NCBI GenBank assembly: GCA_015680685.1
Contig: MNCI01009660.1
Location: forward strand, 5,067-68,125
DNA: 63,059 nucleotides
Direction: 5' to 3'
From: Gnetum montanum
Taxonomy: Eukaryota; Streptophyta; Gnetopsida; Gnetales; Gnetaceae
The notes under the pieces are model-generated. The model was not told the origin of the DNA. It saw only the letters and a list, made by a program, of their open reading frames with translations, and did no database searches. The number at the start of each line of letters is the position of its first letter. Position 1 is the stretch's first letter. Below, piece after piece: positions 1 to 10,899 of the stretch. The position numbers and the translations under genes are program-made.

Positions 1-1683
1 GGGGGAAAGATAATACAGTTTTGACTTAATAAAGTCATTGACTGCTCCCTTGAATATAGCAAGTAGATGCGAATCCGTGATCGGCTCGCGGATCTCATTC
101 AAGATGGCATTCCAACGTTGTATAAACCTTTGGACGGAATCGAGCGGGTCTTGTTTCACCCCCATGAGCTGATCCAATGTGACTTTCGGTTTCAAGTTGT
201 ATTTGAAGCGGGTCACAAATTGGGTCAGCAGCTCTTCCAAGGTTGAGATGAAAGAACGTGGGAGGGCTCGGTACCAATCCAAAGCTTTCCCTGTTAGGGA
301 CATTGGCAAGACTCGGATGATGGTGTGTGGCCACTGTTGCAACAACAAGGACTCAGACCTGAACGTGACCAAGTGAGCGTTGGGATCTCCCTCCCCATTG
401 TACTTGGTAAAATGAGGCAGAGACATCCCTGGCGGCAATGACAGCATAGGGACCACTGGACTAATCGGATCATCCTGGTAAAAGTCCATGATCTGAATAG
501 TATTAGAACTAGTGGCTTTGAGGCGTTGAACCTCCTCGGTGAGAGTCTGTATGACCTGGAAGGCTTGGTCCAGACCCGTTGACGGAGGTGTCTGTGCATA
601 AGGCATAGGAGGTTGGACCGGGAGGGCGGTGCGAGGGAATGGAAATGATAGGAGAGATTGACTGGCTGCTTGTGGGGCAGGGATCCCTGCAGGCGGAGGA
701 GCCTGTGAAGACCACCACCCACTAGTTTGTGAAGTGGGGTTAGCCGCCGCCTACTGTGTAAGATAGGGATAGGTATACTACGGGACCCCCTGTGGAACTT
801 GCATTGCAGGTGCAACCGGGGGTTGCACGCCATAGACCACAGACTGGGTATGTTGCGCCGCCGGGTTAGCCCACTGACCTGCAGTAGGCTGTTGGATGTA
901 TGTTTGTGGCTGAACAGCTATGGTGATCTGTTAAGTCGGAGGGGGTAGAAACGACAAGGTCTGCGCTGGGCACGTTACGGATACATTGTGAGGTTGTATC
1001 TGAGGGATGAAATGGGGCATGGTGGTCGCCGGGATCACCACTGGGATGCTAAGTACCCGTGGTGACGAAGCCGCCCCCATGTTATTATGCGGTATTTGTG
1101 CTTGCGGCCCAGATGGCTGGGTGGTGGCCTGCGGCATGGTAGGGAAATGCATCTGTGCGGTCATGGTTGGGTCCAGGGGAGCGGCCTCTCTGTTGAAAGG
1201 AAACAAGGGATTTATGTACGTTTGGGGGCTCAGAGTATGGAACGAATGTTCCGACTGGGCTGCCAATTCATCCTCTTCCTCTTTCCCATGCTGGGGCTCC
1301 ACCACAACTTGTGCCACTTGGCCCTTGGCCATGACCAAGTGTGTAATGAGTTCATGTTGGTGTTCGGTCAAGGGAATGATGTCGTAAGTTGTCGGCTTGA
1401 AATCATGGCCTCCCTGGTGGACCACCTCAAAGTTTCGTTCTGCTTCGATTTCGGCTCGGCTAAGAGCCAGCTTCGCCTGGATCTTAACACATATAAAGTT
1501 GTATTCTTCAGGGGTTATGACCGTGAAAATGGGCTCTTTTCCTTGAAGTCTCAATGATCGGCGCAATCACCCTTGAGATCCTGTTGCGCCAAGAGCTGGT
1601 CTGGCGACCGCGATAAGGTTCACAGATGTGGCACCCAAATCGACAGGGACCATGGCTGCTGTGGTTGTGTAAAAGGAATCCAT
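1..1683 (-). pseudogene. Gag polyprotein of element A (partial, broken by stops)
   Basis: This would encode the capsid/nucleocapsid precursor that forms the cytoplasmic particle. One minus-strand frame stays coherent from an ATG at 1683-1681 (starting MDSFYTTTAA) to base 1. In-frame stops lie at 1567-1569 (TGA), 931-933 (TAA), 778-780 (TAG) and 751-753 (TAG); all are explained by C-to-T change. The N-terminal third is charged and helical, the middle is Pro/Gln-rich, and a retrotransposon-gag core fills about 1-430 with the motifs GEGDPNAHLVTF, GKALDWYRALPRSF and TLEELLTQFVTRF. There is no frameshift in the visible part. Homology to 25401-28145 supports the call. The start is chosen for its position 222 bases after the primer site. 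Plus-strand open frames here are shadows. Confidence 0.85.
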
Positions 1684-1904
1684 TGATTAATGAGATCGAC
1701 AGTGACTGGTAATCAGATCTAAGAAATGGGTGGTAATAAGATCACAAATAGGCTTTCTACCCTGTAGGATTCCAAAGGAATCGTTGCTAAGACCGATCTA
1801 CACCACACGATCTATCGTAAGCTTCCCTGGAGGTATTACGTTTACGATTTTGGGTATAGATCGCTAATAGGGCTACCCAAAAAGGGCGGATCGGAACCTA
1901 AGAG

Positions 1905-1922
1905 GCCCTCCTTCTAGCGCCA
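1905..1922 (-). other. Candidate primer binding site of element A
   Basis: Read on the minus strand this is TGGCGCTAGAAGGAGGGC. It starts with the TGG expected to pair with a tRNA CCA end and lies between the LTR and gag. The cognate tRNA was not identified. The LTR would end ...GTTTTC directly before it, close to the mirror of the TGAAA start of the LTR at 3362. Confidence 0.5.
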
Positions 1923-2604
1923 GAAAACTATAACGACGGAAAACGTCGGCAGCTGGAAAATACCGAAAAAATTCCGTTTACACAGTTCTAACCATGGATC
2001 CGCGCAAGGGCTATGCTGGAAAAATGAATCCACGGCACCCTGAACAGTCTTGTCGATTAGACAGGGACTTACTAATCAATAAACCAATGAATATCTCGTG
2101 AAACGATTTGATTCGAGGAATCGCAAAACGAGGGGAAAACGATGTAGATGAATTGCAACGATGATAACGTTAAACATGATAAGAGGAGGCTGACATAAGA
2201 GAAACACGTAGTTTCAAGATTTGCGGTTTGACTTGAAAACTATATATTTTGTATATCTCGTTACACTGGGGAGACCCCGATTATTGGGTGTAAAGCAAGC
2301 ACAAAACAACAAGACAGAAGTCCGATCTACCTCATGGGCTAAAGCCGGGATGCAAGGAAGGACAAGCTCTGATGTCTACCGATTAACTATTTCTGACTGA
2401 TAGAGTCTTCCCCAGCAGAACAATTACTCCTGTCGCCAGTGCTCAAAGCGAACTGTGCTCTATTTCTGCCGTAAGGTGATGCTGTCAACAATTGCCAAGG
2501 CACTGCTCTCTGTATCTCTGGTCAAAAGTGATAAGTGCTCCAGTGCTCAGAAAAATGCCTTTGCTTCTCTGATTTGCCAACCCCTGTATCTTTGTCAACT
2601 GGGG

Positions 2605-2612
2605 TATTTATA
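2605..2612 (-). promoter_or_regulatory. TATA box of element A LTR
   Basis: The minus strand reads CCTATAAATACCCC, a strong plant TATA context. A transcript start would be expected near 2575. The palindrome array lies immediately upstream, as expected for U3. Confidence 0.65.
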
Positions 2613-2712
2613 GGCTACGACGTCCTGTAGAAAAGGCGCAACACTGATGACGTGTGTCCCGAATGTTTCGGGTACCGTTGGTTTGACCATTTTTGCGTCA
2701 AACTTCATGACT

Positions 2713-3191
2713 ACGCACAATACGCTTGTTCGCGTATTGTGCGTGTGAAGAAGAGGTGCACATCGGGCATGTTTCAACTGTTTTTGGGTTAAATTACGCT
2801 CATTCACGCTACGTTGCATGTATGAGCGTAACGTAACATGGAAACAATGGATTCAAGCTATTTTACGCTTTCTTACGTAGCCGTGTGTAACGAAGCGTAA
2901 AACAATGTTTAGCTTGGCGACGCGATACGCTGCGTTGCGTGATGAGCGTATGATGAGCAATCACACTTTCTTAGACTTTGCCTTTGACTATTTTAGATCT
3001 TATTACGCTGTCGTGCATAATAGAGCGTAAACTTGGCCTTGAACAAAAGACTTAGCAAAATACATAAGAAGTCGCATATTACGCAGCTCAAGCTTCTCCC
3101 TATGCCGAAGTAAGTATCCTTCTGATGCCGGGCTATGTTTAAGCAAAATCACGCTAAGCGCCATTATGCTACATCACGTGATATAGCGTAA
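2713..3191. repeat. Array of CpG-containing inverted repeats in U3 of element A
   Basis: Six hairpin-forming pairs share an ACGCT/AGCGT core. 2713-2725/2732-2744 is a perfect 13-bp pair (ACGCACAATACGC). 2794-2803/2822-2831 is a perfect 10-bp pair (TTACGCTCAT). 2863-2870/2893-2900 is TTACGCTT/AAGCGTAA. 2925-2931/2945-2951 is ATACGCT/AGCGTAT. 3003-3009/3024-3030 is TTACGCT/AGCGTAA. 3164-3171/3184-3191 pairs with one mismatch and encloses the palindrome ATCACGTGAT. Loops are 6-22 bases. The role is unknown; transcription-factor sites or hairpin RNA are possible. Confidence 0.8.
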
Positions 3192-3362
3192 ACAGCAAAA
3201 AGCATAGGAAGATTAGGAATCTGCACAAGAAGTTGAGGACTTTATGCTACGTGCCTCTTGGTGTTGCTCTGTCTTATTCTCCCTTCTGGAATTCTGACAT
3301 GCGCCCTTGCCTAAATTGCGAATCTTTGCCTGAGGCTGGCTCGCAATTTTTACGGTGTTTCA

Positions 3363-4712
3363 GGTAGTTATGCCAACTCTTACTTAAGGTATTTAAAGAC
3401 TTCTTGGCATTGAGCCATCCACTCATAATGAATTCCTTTCTTAATAAAGTGTTGCATCAGTTGTAGTTTATCCATAAGCCTTACAATGAATCTATGAATA
3501 AGTTGTAATCTACCTTGTAGTCCCCGAAGCTCCTTAAGGTTAGTTGGTGTTGCCAAGTTGGATATCACCCTAACCTTATCAAGATCGACATGTATTCATA
3601 CTTTGGACACTACAAAGCTAAGCATCTTACCAGTTTTGACACCAAAGACATACTTCTTAGGATTAATCTTGAGTTCATATTTAAGGCATCACTTAAGCAT
3701 AAGATCAAGGTCATGTGTATGGTCATTAGACATTTTGGATTTAACTGCTATGTTATCTATCTAGTCATTACGTAATCCTAGAATGTAATCACTAATGGAT
3801 ATATCATTACTCATTGATAAGTTGTGCTTGCATTCTTTAGACCAAAAGGCATCATGGTGTAACAAAAGGTTCTTCGAGGGGTCATGAAGGTTGTACAAAG
3901 TTGATGCTCTAGGTTAATCCTAGCTTGGTTGTATCTTGAGAACCCATCCATGAAGGATAACAAGGCATGTCCAGCCATAGTATTGATAAGTTGGTCAATA
4001 CCAGGAAAAGGGAAATCATCTTTAATATTTGCCTTATTCAAGTCTCAAAAATCAAAATTGATACATATACTTCCATTTTTCTTAGGGACTAACACTATGT
4101 TGGATACCCAATCGGTGTAATTGACAGCTTAAATGAAACTAGCTTGGTATAGTTTCATGATCTCATCACGAACTACCAAGGCTAAATATAGTCTAATCTT
4201 GTGAATCTTTTGCTTAATTGGCTTGATACTAAGGTTGAGTATGATGTTATTTTTCACTAGGCATGGGTCAAGATTTGGAATATTTTCATATGACCAGGCA
4301 AAGACCTTAATGTGTTCTTGGAGGACCTTGGTGATGTCTTGAGCCTACTAAGGTTCTAGTGAGTAACTTAGTTTCCGTGTTTTCTCCTCATCATTATGTG
4401 TCGTGATAGGAACCTCAACTAGAGAGTCTTCGGTAATGTCACAGGACTTAGGATCAAGGGTTTTAACTAGGTGTTCAGGCCATTCGAGAGGTTTCTCTAT
4501 TGAGGCTATGTGGTCAACCAACCTCTCAAACTTAAGATCTAGGTAATTAAGGTCAATGAATCATTCAACATCACCATGAGGCCCACTCTGGCTCAAAGGA
4601 AAACTAATTTGCTTCCAATTTTTTATACTCCAATCCTAAATATCAACCATAAGCACATTAAGGAACACCTGTGTGATAAAATGAGAAAATACTATCTAAC
4701 ATTGTAAAGTAC
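3363..4712 (-). pseudogene. Reverse transcriptase fragment of an old Tat-lineage element
   Basis: RT copies the element RNA into DNA inside the particle. On the minus strand, from high to low coordinate, one sees the pol linker and RT entry (VFAWSYENIPNLDP near 4310), the fingers motif VPKKNGS near 4090, KDDFPFPGIDQ near 4010, a palm segment SFMDGFSRYNQ near 3940, MPFGLKNA near 3840, and the post-palm NPKKYVFGV and LRGLQGRL segments down to 3380. The catalytic box near 3752-3763 reads stop-I-D-N instead of Y-x-D-D, so it is dead. RNase H and integrase are missing because element A begins at 3362. Its upstream part continued across the insertion site of element B (4713-4717 and 18074-18078). 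Wording such as LNKA and SFMDGFSRYNQ is of the Tat type, unlike the Athila type in element B. Confidence 0.8.
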
Positions 4713-4717
4713 TTTAG
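4713..4717. repeat. Target-site duplication of element B, left
   Basis: TTTAG directly abuts the TGATGAGTAG start of the LTR and matches TTTAG at 18074-18078. Confidence 0.88.
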
Positions 4718-5687
4718 TGATGAGTAGCAAGATACCCCTACGACCAACCATATGGATCACAAAGCATTCATGCATGATCCAGTTGAATTTCATGGACTTT
4801 GTAGGTTCCGATGCACTAGTCTTCTAGGCAGTGAACCTTTTTCTTAAGGTCAATTGTTGTCTTCCCAATTACACTTATGACATATACTGGTATGGTTAAG
4901 TGTAATTGAGGTATCTAATTTTTATCATTTTGTATTTTATGGTTCAATGTTAAAAAGGAAGATAAAAGTATTTAATTTAACTATTTAACTAATATCTAAC
5001 TAGTCCTAACATAAGCATCTAATCCCACTCTCCGTGCATGTCTGAACCCCATGTATCCACTACTGAGTTACCAAGTGCTACGCTACTAGGTGCACTAAGC
5101 AATAATGCTGTTGGGATTACCAAGTGAATACGTGTTAGGCTCGAAGTGGTCATAATTATGTGTTTAATCTATCTAGCTTATCTTATTGAACTACTTCATT
5201 AGCTTAATCACCAGAGAACATTTAATAAATAATTGAAAACATTTAATAAATAATTGAAAACATTAAATCATAAATAAAATATTTAATCTTTTTAGAATTC
5301 TGCAAGGCTTATTAGAAAGCTCATCTTTATTACCGCACACATTGTCATGGTCAGGTACAACAATGCTCGAATAAAGATCCATACACTCAATGACTCCTAC
5401 TACAGGCACTTGGGGAAAATATTCTAACTCTCAAATGAACAAAATGCAAGAGCTTTGCTATTGTTGAAATCTCAATGCCATAAACGGTGTTGGTAGGCAC
5501 GTATTTATACATCATTTGAGTAGGAGTCATTGATGGGGCATCATTGATGCATGATCTATAGGTAAAACACAGACACTACATCAATGGGGCCTCATTGATG
5601 CATGATATGATGCATTGACGAGGCCTCATCAACGAGGCTGCATTGATAAGGCCTCATTGACACAATTGATAAAATTGTCACTCATCA
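4718..5687 (-). repeat. 3' LTR of element B
   Basis: 970 bp, plus strand TGATGAG...ACTCATCA, giving TG...CA ends. It aligns along its whole length with 17175-18073. Both copies contain the duplicated phrase ACATTTAATAAATAATTGAAA (here near 5217-5266), so that duplication predates insertion. TATA is at 5502-5509 (minus). A palindrome cluster built on GAGGCCTC flanked by CATYGA lies at about 5530-5670, upstream of TATA. Confidence 0.9.
5502..5509 (-). promoter_or_regulatory. TATA box in LTR of element B
   Basis: The minus strand reads TATAAATACGTGCC. The matching site in the other LTR (about 17971-17980) has decayed to a TATCAATA-like sequence. Confidence 0.55.
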
Positions 5688-5697
5688 TACCCCCACA
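5688..5697 (-). other. Polypurine tract of element B
   Basis: The minus strand reads TTGTGGGGGTA directly before the 3' LTR, the expected start of plus-strand DNA synthesis. The same sequence and position occur in element C (37584-37593). Confidence 0.75.
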
Positions 5698-5849
5698 ACT
5701 AAATGAAAACTCTTCCTTGAGCTCTTTTACAAAATTGGAAAGGTATGTGATCATTGATTGACCTTTCTCAAACAAAATAGACTGACTTGACAAAAACAGA
5801 GTGCTTGAGTGTATAGATCAACACATTAAAAAAATGATGGTATTCATAA

Positions 5850-8788
5850 CACAAAATTAAATACCATGGCATGAATCTTCAAAATTGGATAGCACGCTCC
5901 TTGATGACATGGAGTTTTGTGGAGAAGATCAAATAGTCCCAAGCGGTGGTGGCTCCTAAGGTTTTGAGAAACCTTTACTGGCTTCATGCATGTTTGGTGG
6001 TTAAGGCGGATGTAGCTATCTTGCTGTTGCTGCAACTTCTGGTAGGAGGAAAAAAGCATCTAGAGGTGCTTTTATTTTCTTCTCCTTACTTCTAGGATTG
6101 TGCACCATCCATGTAGCTTTGCCAATGTGGGTTGGAATGGGCACATCCTAGGAACATGGAATTACTAGAAACAACTCCTTTGCATTGATGAATTAGGTAG
6201 TAAATTTTTTGCATTAAATATCAAACACTCTAACTATATCCTTTAGCTCATGGTAATCATTCATCCTTTTGGCTAGGTTCTCAGTAGTTAATCGTTGATT
6301 TATGAATCATCCTCTAAGAACTTCAAGTTTAGCATTTATAGTCTCAAGCTTCTGCTTGGTGTCTTTATGGTGCTTGGACTATGCCTCGTATAATAAATAC
6401 GAGCTAGCCACTTTTTTCTCTAACTCTGATCATGGCCATTTGGTAGTCAGCATAGCCAAGTTCATGTAATGAAGATTGGCTGAGTACATGTACTCTATCA
6501 TTTCTTCTATTTAAAACTCCTTTAAGTGGATCTTTGCTTTGTTGTAGGTGTCAATCCCATCAACAATGGGTTGCCAAACTTCTTTCCCTTATTGGAGTTG
6601 CTAGAGGGCTTCATTTATTTTTGCTTTTTCCATCTGGATGTGCTTCTCATTGACTTCCTTCTATAGACCAACCTAGTCTCTATAGTGATTTTTGACTTTT
6701 TAAAACTTTCAAGCTTCATTCTTCCAAGTGTTAATTTCAATGGTAGAGTTTTGGCACAAGGCATGAAATTCTTCCATTGATAGATTTTGATTCTCTATGG
6801 CCAATTTCCTCAATTCCATATTCACTCTAGCTAGCTACTCGTACTTTTGATGAATAAATTCTTGCATTTGTTCCTTCTAGGCATCCACATTACACAAGCA
6901 ATGATTTTATGCAGTTAGAGCCTCATTCTCCTAGTGCATCTAAGCCAAGTCCTTTTGAATCGAATAGGTCTTTGCATCTACTATGGATTGGTTAAAGATG
7001 GTTGTCACTACCTCCTCCTCAGCCTTCCTAAATTGGTCTTGAAGCTATTGGAAAGATTTGTCTCTAGTTGTTGTTGGGCTAAGGATTGTAGGGTCAACAA
7101 GGCAGGCACATAATTTGGCAACCTCCATGGCCAAGCGTTGATTTTGTACTTGAGCTATTTCGATTTGCCCCTCCAGGATGATGCATTTGCCCCTTGAGTC
7201 TAGTAGCTCTAATTGGCTATGGTGATGTTTTCCAGAAAATCAAAGGTATCTAAAATCGGTTGCCTGGTCCCCATCTGTTGATCCAATAATTCTTCATGCT
7301 GGGTTGCATTCAACTTTTTGTTGACCATGCCTACAAATGTTTGCACATTTCAAAGTGTAGATACGTCTAGTATAGATGTTGTAGGTGCATTTAGTGCTTT
7401 GGCAACATGGTCAGCAACTACCTCAACTACTGTCTCCTACCCTTGGTGCTACATCACTAAGATAGTTGCCCCTTCACCTTCCTCCAATTGTACTAAGAAG
7501 GTGGTGGAATTCCTAGAGATTTTTAGGAATAAATGATGTTATGATAAGGACACCATCACCTCTCAAGCATTGGGATCCAACCTCATAGGCAACTGCATTC
7601 ATTGGGTAGAGAATATTAGCCCACCCATCTCCATCTAACTAATTGTGCAAGTCACCTCATTAAGGTGACTAATTGCTAGTCTATACACAAATGGATTTAC
7701 ACCACTCATCCTTGCATGCTATTTTTGCTCACTCAAGAGCTACTCTTAGAGTTTGCACAAGCGCTTAATGGCTACGTAGGCCTTCAATGTTGTTTCTTGA
7801 GTAGGTGGTGGTGGTGGTAACTACTCCTATTTTTGAGTTTTTGTTGGCATCTTTTCTTTCATAATTCTAGATAATGAGGCCAAATGAGCATGCCTAATTG
7901 CATTGTTAGAATAGTGGATGATTCCTATCCATTTGTAGAGTTTTCAAATGAGGCACAAAAGGGCAGGGTTTTCCTTTCATGTTCATTTTCCTTGAAACAA
8001 TTTTCAATCTTCAAGTAGATGAGTTATGGAAGGTTCACAGGAAACTTCCTACTTAGAGTGGTGCATGCTTGGGTAGACAAGATGGTTACCTTGCTTGGCC
8101 TCACCGTTGGATTAAGGTGATAGGCTACAATTTTGAAATAGATGCCCTCCATTAGTGTGAGCATGCTATACTCCTTATGATCAGCCCCATAACACTACCG
8201 AGTCCACTTATTTTTGGCCTTAAGATCATCCTTTGTTGATAAATCTACCAACTATGTCCTAATGTCAAGCAACCCTAATGCCTGTGTGGTAGCTTCAACC
8301 GAGTAGGATACCTGAATATCCTTGATCTTTACTATGGATCTTAGCCTTCAATTATTCTAGAAGAGATATGTCTCTCCCATGTACCATTCTACACTAGATG
8401 TGAGGACTGGCCACATGGAAGAGGTTTGTAGTTGTGTTTTGACTTATGTTGGAGCTATTTCTAGGAATGGCCTAAAGTTCATTTCTTGAAGAACTAATTG
8501 TTAAATCTCTTGGGACCTTATGATGTTAAGGCAAGCTTAAGCCAAAGTGACTTCAAGCCTTGGCGTGGGTTCAAGCACTTCTCCTCATTGTGATTGCTTA
8601 GTGGACACTTCTTCTTCTGGAATCTGTCGAACATATTCCACTTTGAGCTCCTCATGAAGAGGTCCCACTACATGGGTTTCTTTTCATAGTTTTTGAGCTT
8701 GTTATTGTTGGCCCCTTCTAGCTCTAGGCCGTTTCTCCCTTGGTTGAGAGTGTTCTCCTTCCAAAGGGTGTTTTATTTTTGGTGCCAT
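5850..8788 (-). pseudogene. Extra accessory reading frame of element B, decayed
   Basis: A coherent minus-strand coding sense starts at an ATG at 8788-8786 (MAPKIKHPLEGEHSQPRE) and runs for about 900 codons toward the 3' LTR, with at least one frame change near 7870 and many stops that look like CAA/CAG to TAA/TAG. The first 100 residues are basic and Gln/Glu-rich. A globular segment follows (EWYMGETYLF, then VKIKDIQVSYSVEATTQALGL), resembling in layout the putative plant transposon/Athila third-frame proteins. The C-terminal half is rich in Leu, Glu and Gln and probably coiled coil. I saw no signal peptide or clear membrane segment, so an envelope role is not supported. A TATA box and LTR-like palindrome lie about 450 bases upstream (9234-9275). 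Function unknown. Confidence 0.55.
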
Positions 8789-10899
8789 TTATAATCACAA
8801 TGAGACCATGGGTTAGCAGTCATTGTGTAACATGAAGCAATTAGGATACCTTTATTTCTTTAGGATAGTTACACTTGGCTAAGTTGTGGTTATGGCTAAT
8901 TTAATTTCTCCAATCATTATTTTGTTTATGTGTTATTCTTAATAAATCATCTTGAAGGTTGTTGAAGGGGTTAACTCTTGAAAAAATTGATGTTTGCATA
9001 TTGTTAAGTTTATTAACCCTTTGGGAGAGTTAGAAAAATTTTCAAAAAAAAAAATTCATGGGAAACCTTAAGGTTTGTGGCCCCCATGATAAAGATCTTA
9101 CCTCTGGTAAGTGTAGGATCAAAAAATGGAGTGGTTTGGGCAAATGGTTGGGAAGTTATGGGCTTTGAAAAATGGCAAAAACTCCTCGTGTACTATGAGG
9201 AAAATGATAAAAATTTCTAAGTGCATGGTGGCATATATAGGATTTATGCACTGCATCGATGAGGCCTCGTCGATGTAGTTGTTGACCACCGTAGATGATC
9301 ATTGACTTTGGTCAAACTTGTAAAATACAAAGAGTTTTTAAATGAAATTGGGATCAAATGAAAGCTCAAAAGGCCAAGAATAGTATGAAAACATGAGAAG
9401 AGGATGTTGGAGCTCATAAATTTGAAAAAATGGAGAAAAATGATTTGGGGGATGTGTAATAAAAGGTTAGGGAGCACTAAGCAGAATACACAATGGAGTA
9501 TGTGAAAGATAGGATTGTTGAAATGTCTAAGGTAAGGAACCTTAACTAACCAAACTAAGAGCTATGCAAGTGGATCCTCCCCATAGTAGGCTTATGACCT
9601 TGTTATCCTTGCATAACCTTAACTAAGGAGTTTGTGGGACCCATAGTTGATTAATGATCATGAAAAGTTAAAGATTGACCAAGAAGAATCTACCCAAGAA
9701 TTCAAACACATTAGACCAAGACATAGAGCATAACATAGAACTTGGTAGTGAGGTGAGTTATGGTAGTAGGGATGGATGACGGAGAAGGTGGAATGGAATT
9801 CCGAATTGAGGTCATAAGAAGTCCCTTGTGGAATTTTTGTTTAGAATGACTTGAGTAGATCCATCCTTAGTCTAGAGCAAAACTAGCCACTTTTAGTGAC
9901 TTTGCATTATCATTCTATGATAGATCCACCAGCATGAGACATGAGAGTGCTTCCACAAAACAACCACCATTCCATAAAGAGAAGAAAAGAGAGAAGTAGG
10001 AAGTGAGAGAGGGCCTTATTTAGAGGGGACCATTAGGCATGGATGCATGTCTTTTTAGTTCCATAACTAGTGCTTGTAGCCTATTTATTTGTCCAAGGGA
10101 TGTGCTTTGAATTCTCATCATTTTTTTTGAAATGGAAACCACACCATGCAAGGACTTATTCATTTATTGTGTCTAAGGGATGTGCTTTGAATTTCCATCA
10201 TTTTTTATGGGAACCACACCATGCAAAGATTTATTTGACTTCCTATTAGTGGTTGGAATGAAATGGTAAGAAGTTTGTGAAAAACACTCAAGCACTCAAA
10301 CAAGTAGAAGAGTACAAAGAGTATTGAGTCCCCTTGAAGTCACACCCTTTATATACCTTTGAATCCTTCCTAATTCTAAAACTACCAAGGTCACCGATTA
10401 ATTAAAATTTTTGTTAATTGAAGGGACCTCAAATTCCCAGAACAAGAAAAATCATAGAGTTGATTGGATGAGCAGATGGCATGGACTCACTACTTGTTCC
10501 ATGAAAAATAAACTGTATCATAGTCATTAGAGATCAGAATTCAAAAATAGAAACCAGACATCAACAATCACAACATTAAGCACAAACCATCATTAGTAAA
10601 CAACAATAGCGGCATTGTGTCCTATGACAATAAAGTAGTTTTATTAGCAAAAATAAGGAAATATCATTCTCAAACAAAACCAAACAAAGTAAAATATATA
10701 AGAAAGTGTAAAATAATCAAGGAAGGTTCAAAGGTATTAACAATGGTGTAAAATTAGAAAAATCTAGAAATCAAAAGATTTCTAAAATAAAGAACTTGTA
10801 AAATTTAAAATGTTGAAAAAAAAGTAGAAAAATTGAGAAGCCATATGGATTGTTAGCACGGATGGCCATCTCCCCCATGACTGAGTTAGAAGGAGGAGA
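8789..10899. other. Noncoding internal region of element B between integrase and accessory frame
   Basis: No coherent frame was seen. The region is conserved in element C (38040-39480) with phrases such as CATCTCCCCCATGACTGA (10867-10885 here, about 39448-39465 in C) and CTTGAAGTCACACC. It contains a TATA-like box and palindrome at 9234-9275. Its retention in the gag-only relative C suggests cis-acting value or simple descent. Confidence 0.6.
9234..9275 (-). promoter_or_regulatory. Candidate internal promoter of element B
   Basis: On the minus strand a 22-bp near-perfect palindrome (CATCGACGAGG plus CCTCATCGATG, one mismatch; plus 9254-9275) lies directly upstream of CTATATATGC (TATA at 9234-9239). 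The same palindrome type and the same spacing to TATA occur in the LTR of B (about 5612-5633 and 5502-5509). The accessory ATG is 446 bases downstream. An internal promoter is inferred. Confidence 0.45.

Larger units (their letters stand above)
1..3362 (-). mobile_element. Element A: Tat-lineage Ty3/gypsy retrotransposon, 5' part
   Basis: On the minus strand this block reads LTR, primer binding site, gag, and then runs off the window at base 1, so pol and the 3' LTR are not visible. Among the gag copies here it is the least decayed and keeps many CpG sites, suggesting the youngest insertion. Its outer edge is taken as 3362, where the LTR would begin TGAAACACCG. Directly beyond it (from 3363) lies RT coding sequence of another, older Tat element, so A is nested. 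The target duplication cannot be checked because the other end is outside the window. Lineage is inferred from gag similarity to element E. Confidence 0.75.
1923..3362 (-). repeat. 5' LTR of element A
   Basis: About 1440 bp on the minus strand, starting TGAAACACCG and ending ...GTTTTC next to the primer site, so the ends form an imperfect TGAAA/TTTC(A) inverted repeat. It contains a TATA box at 2605-2612, an upstream palindrome array (2713-3191), and a downstream R/U5 region rich in CTCTG and TCTCTG motifs. There is no partner LTR in the window to confirm the ends. The outer boundary rests on where RT coding similarity resumes at 3363. Confidence 0.6.

Noticed and set aside
294-1557. Open frames of 126-179 codons overlapping gag of element A in other frames and on the plus strand
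   Set aside because: They are shadows: their translations are low complexity and match nothing, while the minus gag frame shows family motifs.
2365-2380. GCTCTGATGTCTACCG as a primer site (minus CGGTAGACATCAGAGC, like TGGTATCAGAGC)
   Set aside because: It needs a three-base insertion, and it lies between TATA and the better TGGCGC site at 1905-1922, inside the LTR.
5850-8788. Accessory frame of B as a retroviral-type envelope gene
   Set aside because: No signal peptide, membrane anchor or cleavage site could be seen; position alone is not enough.
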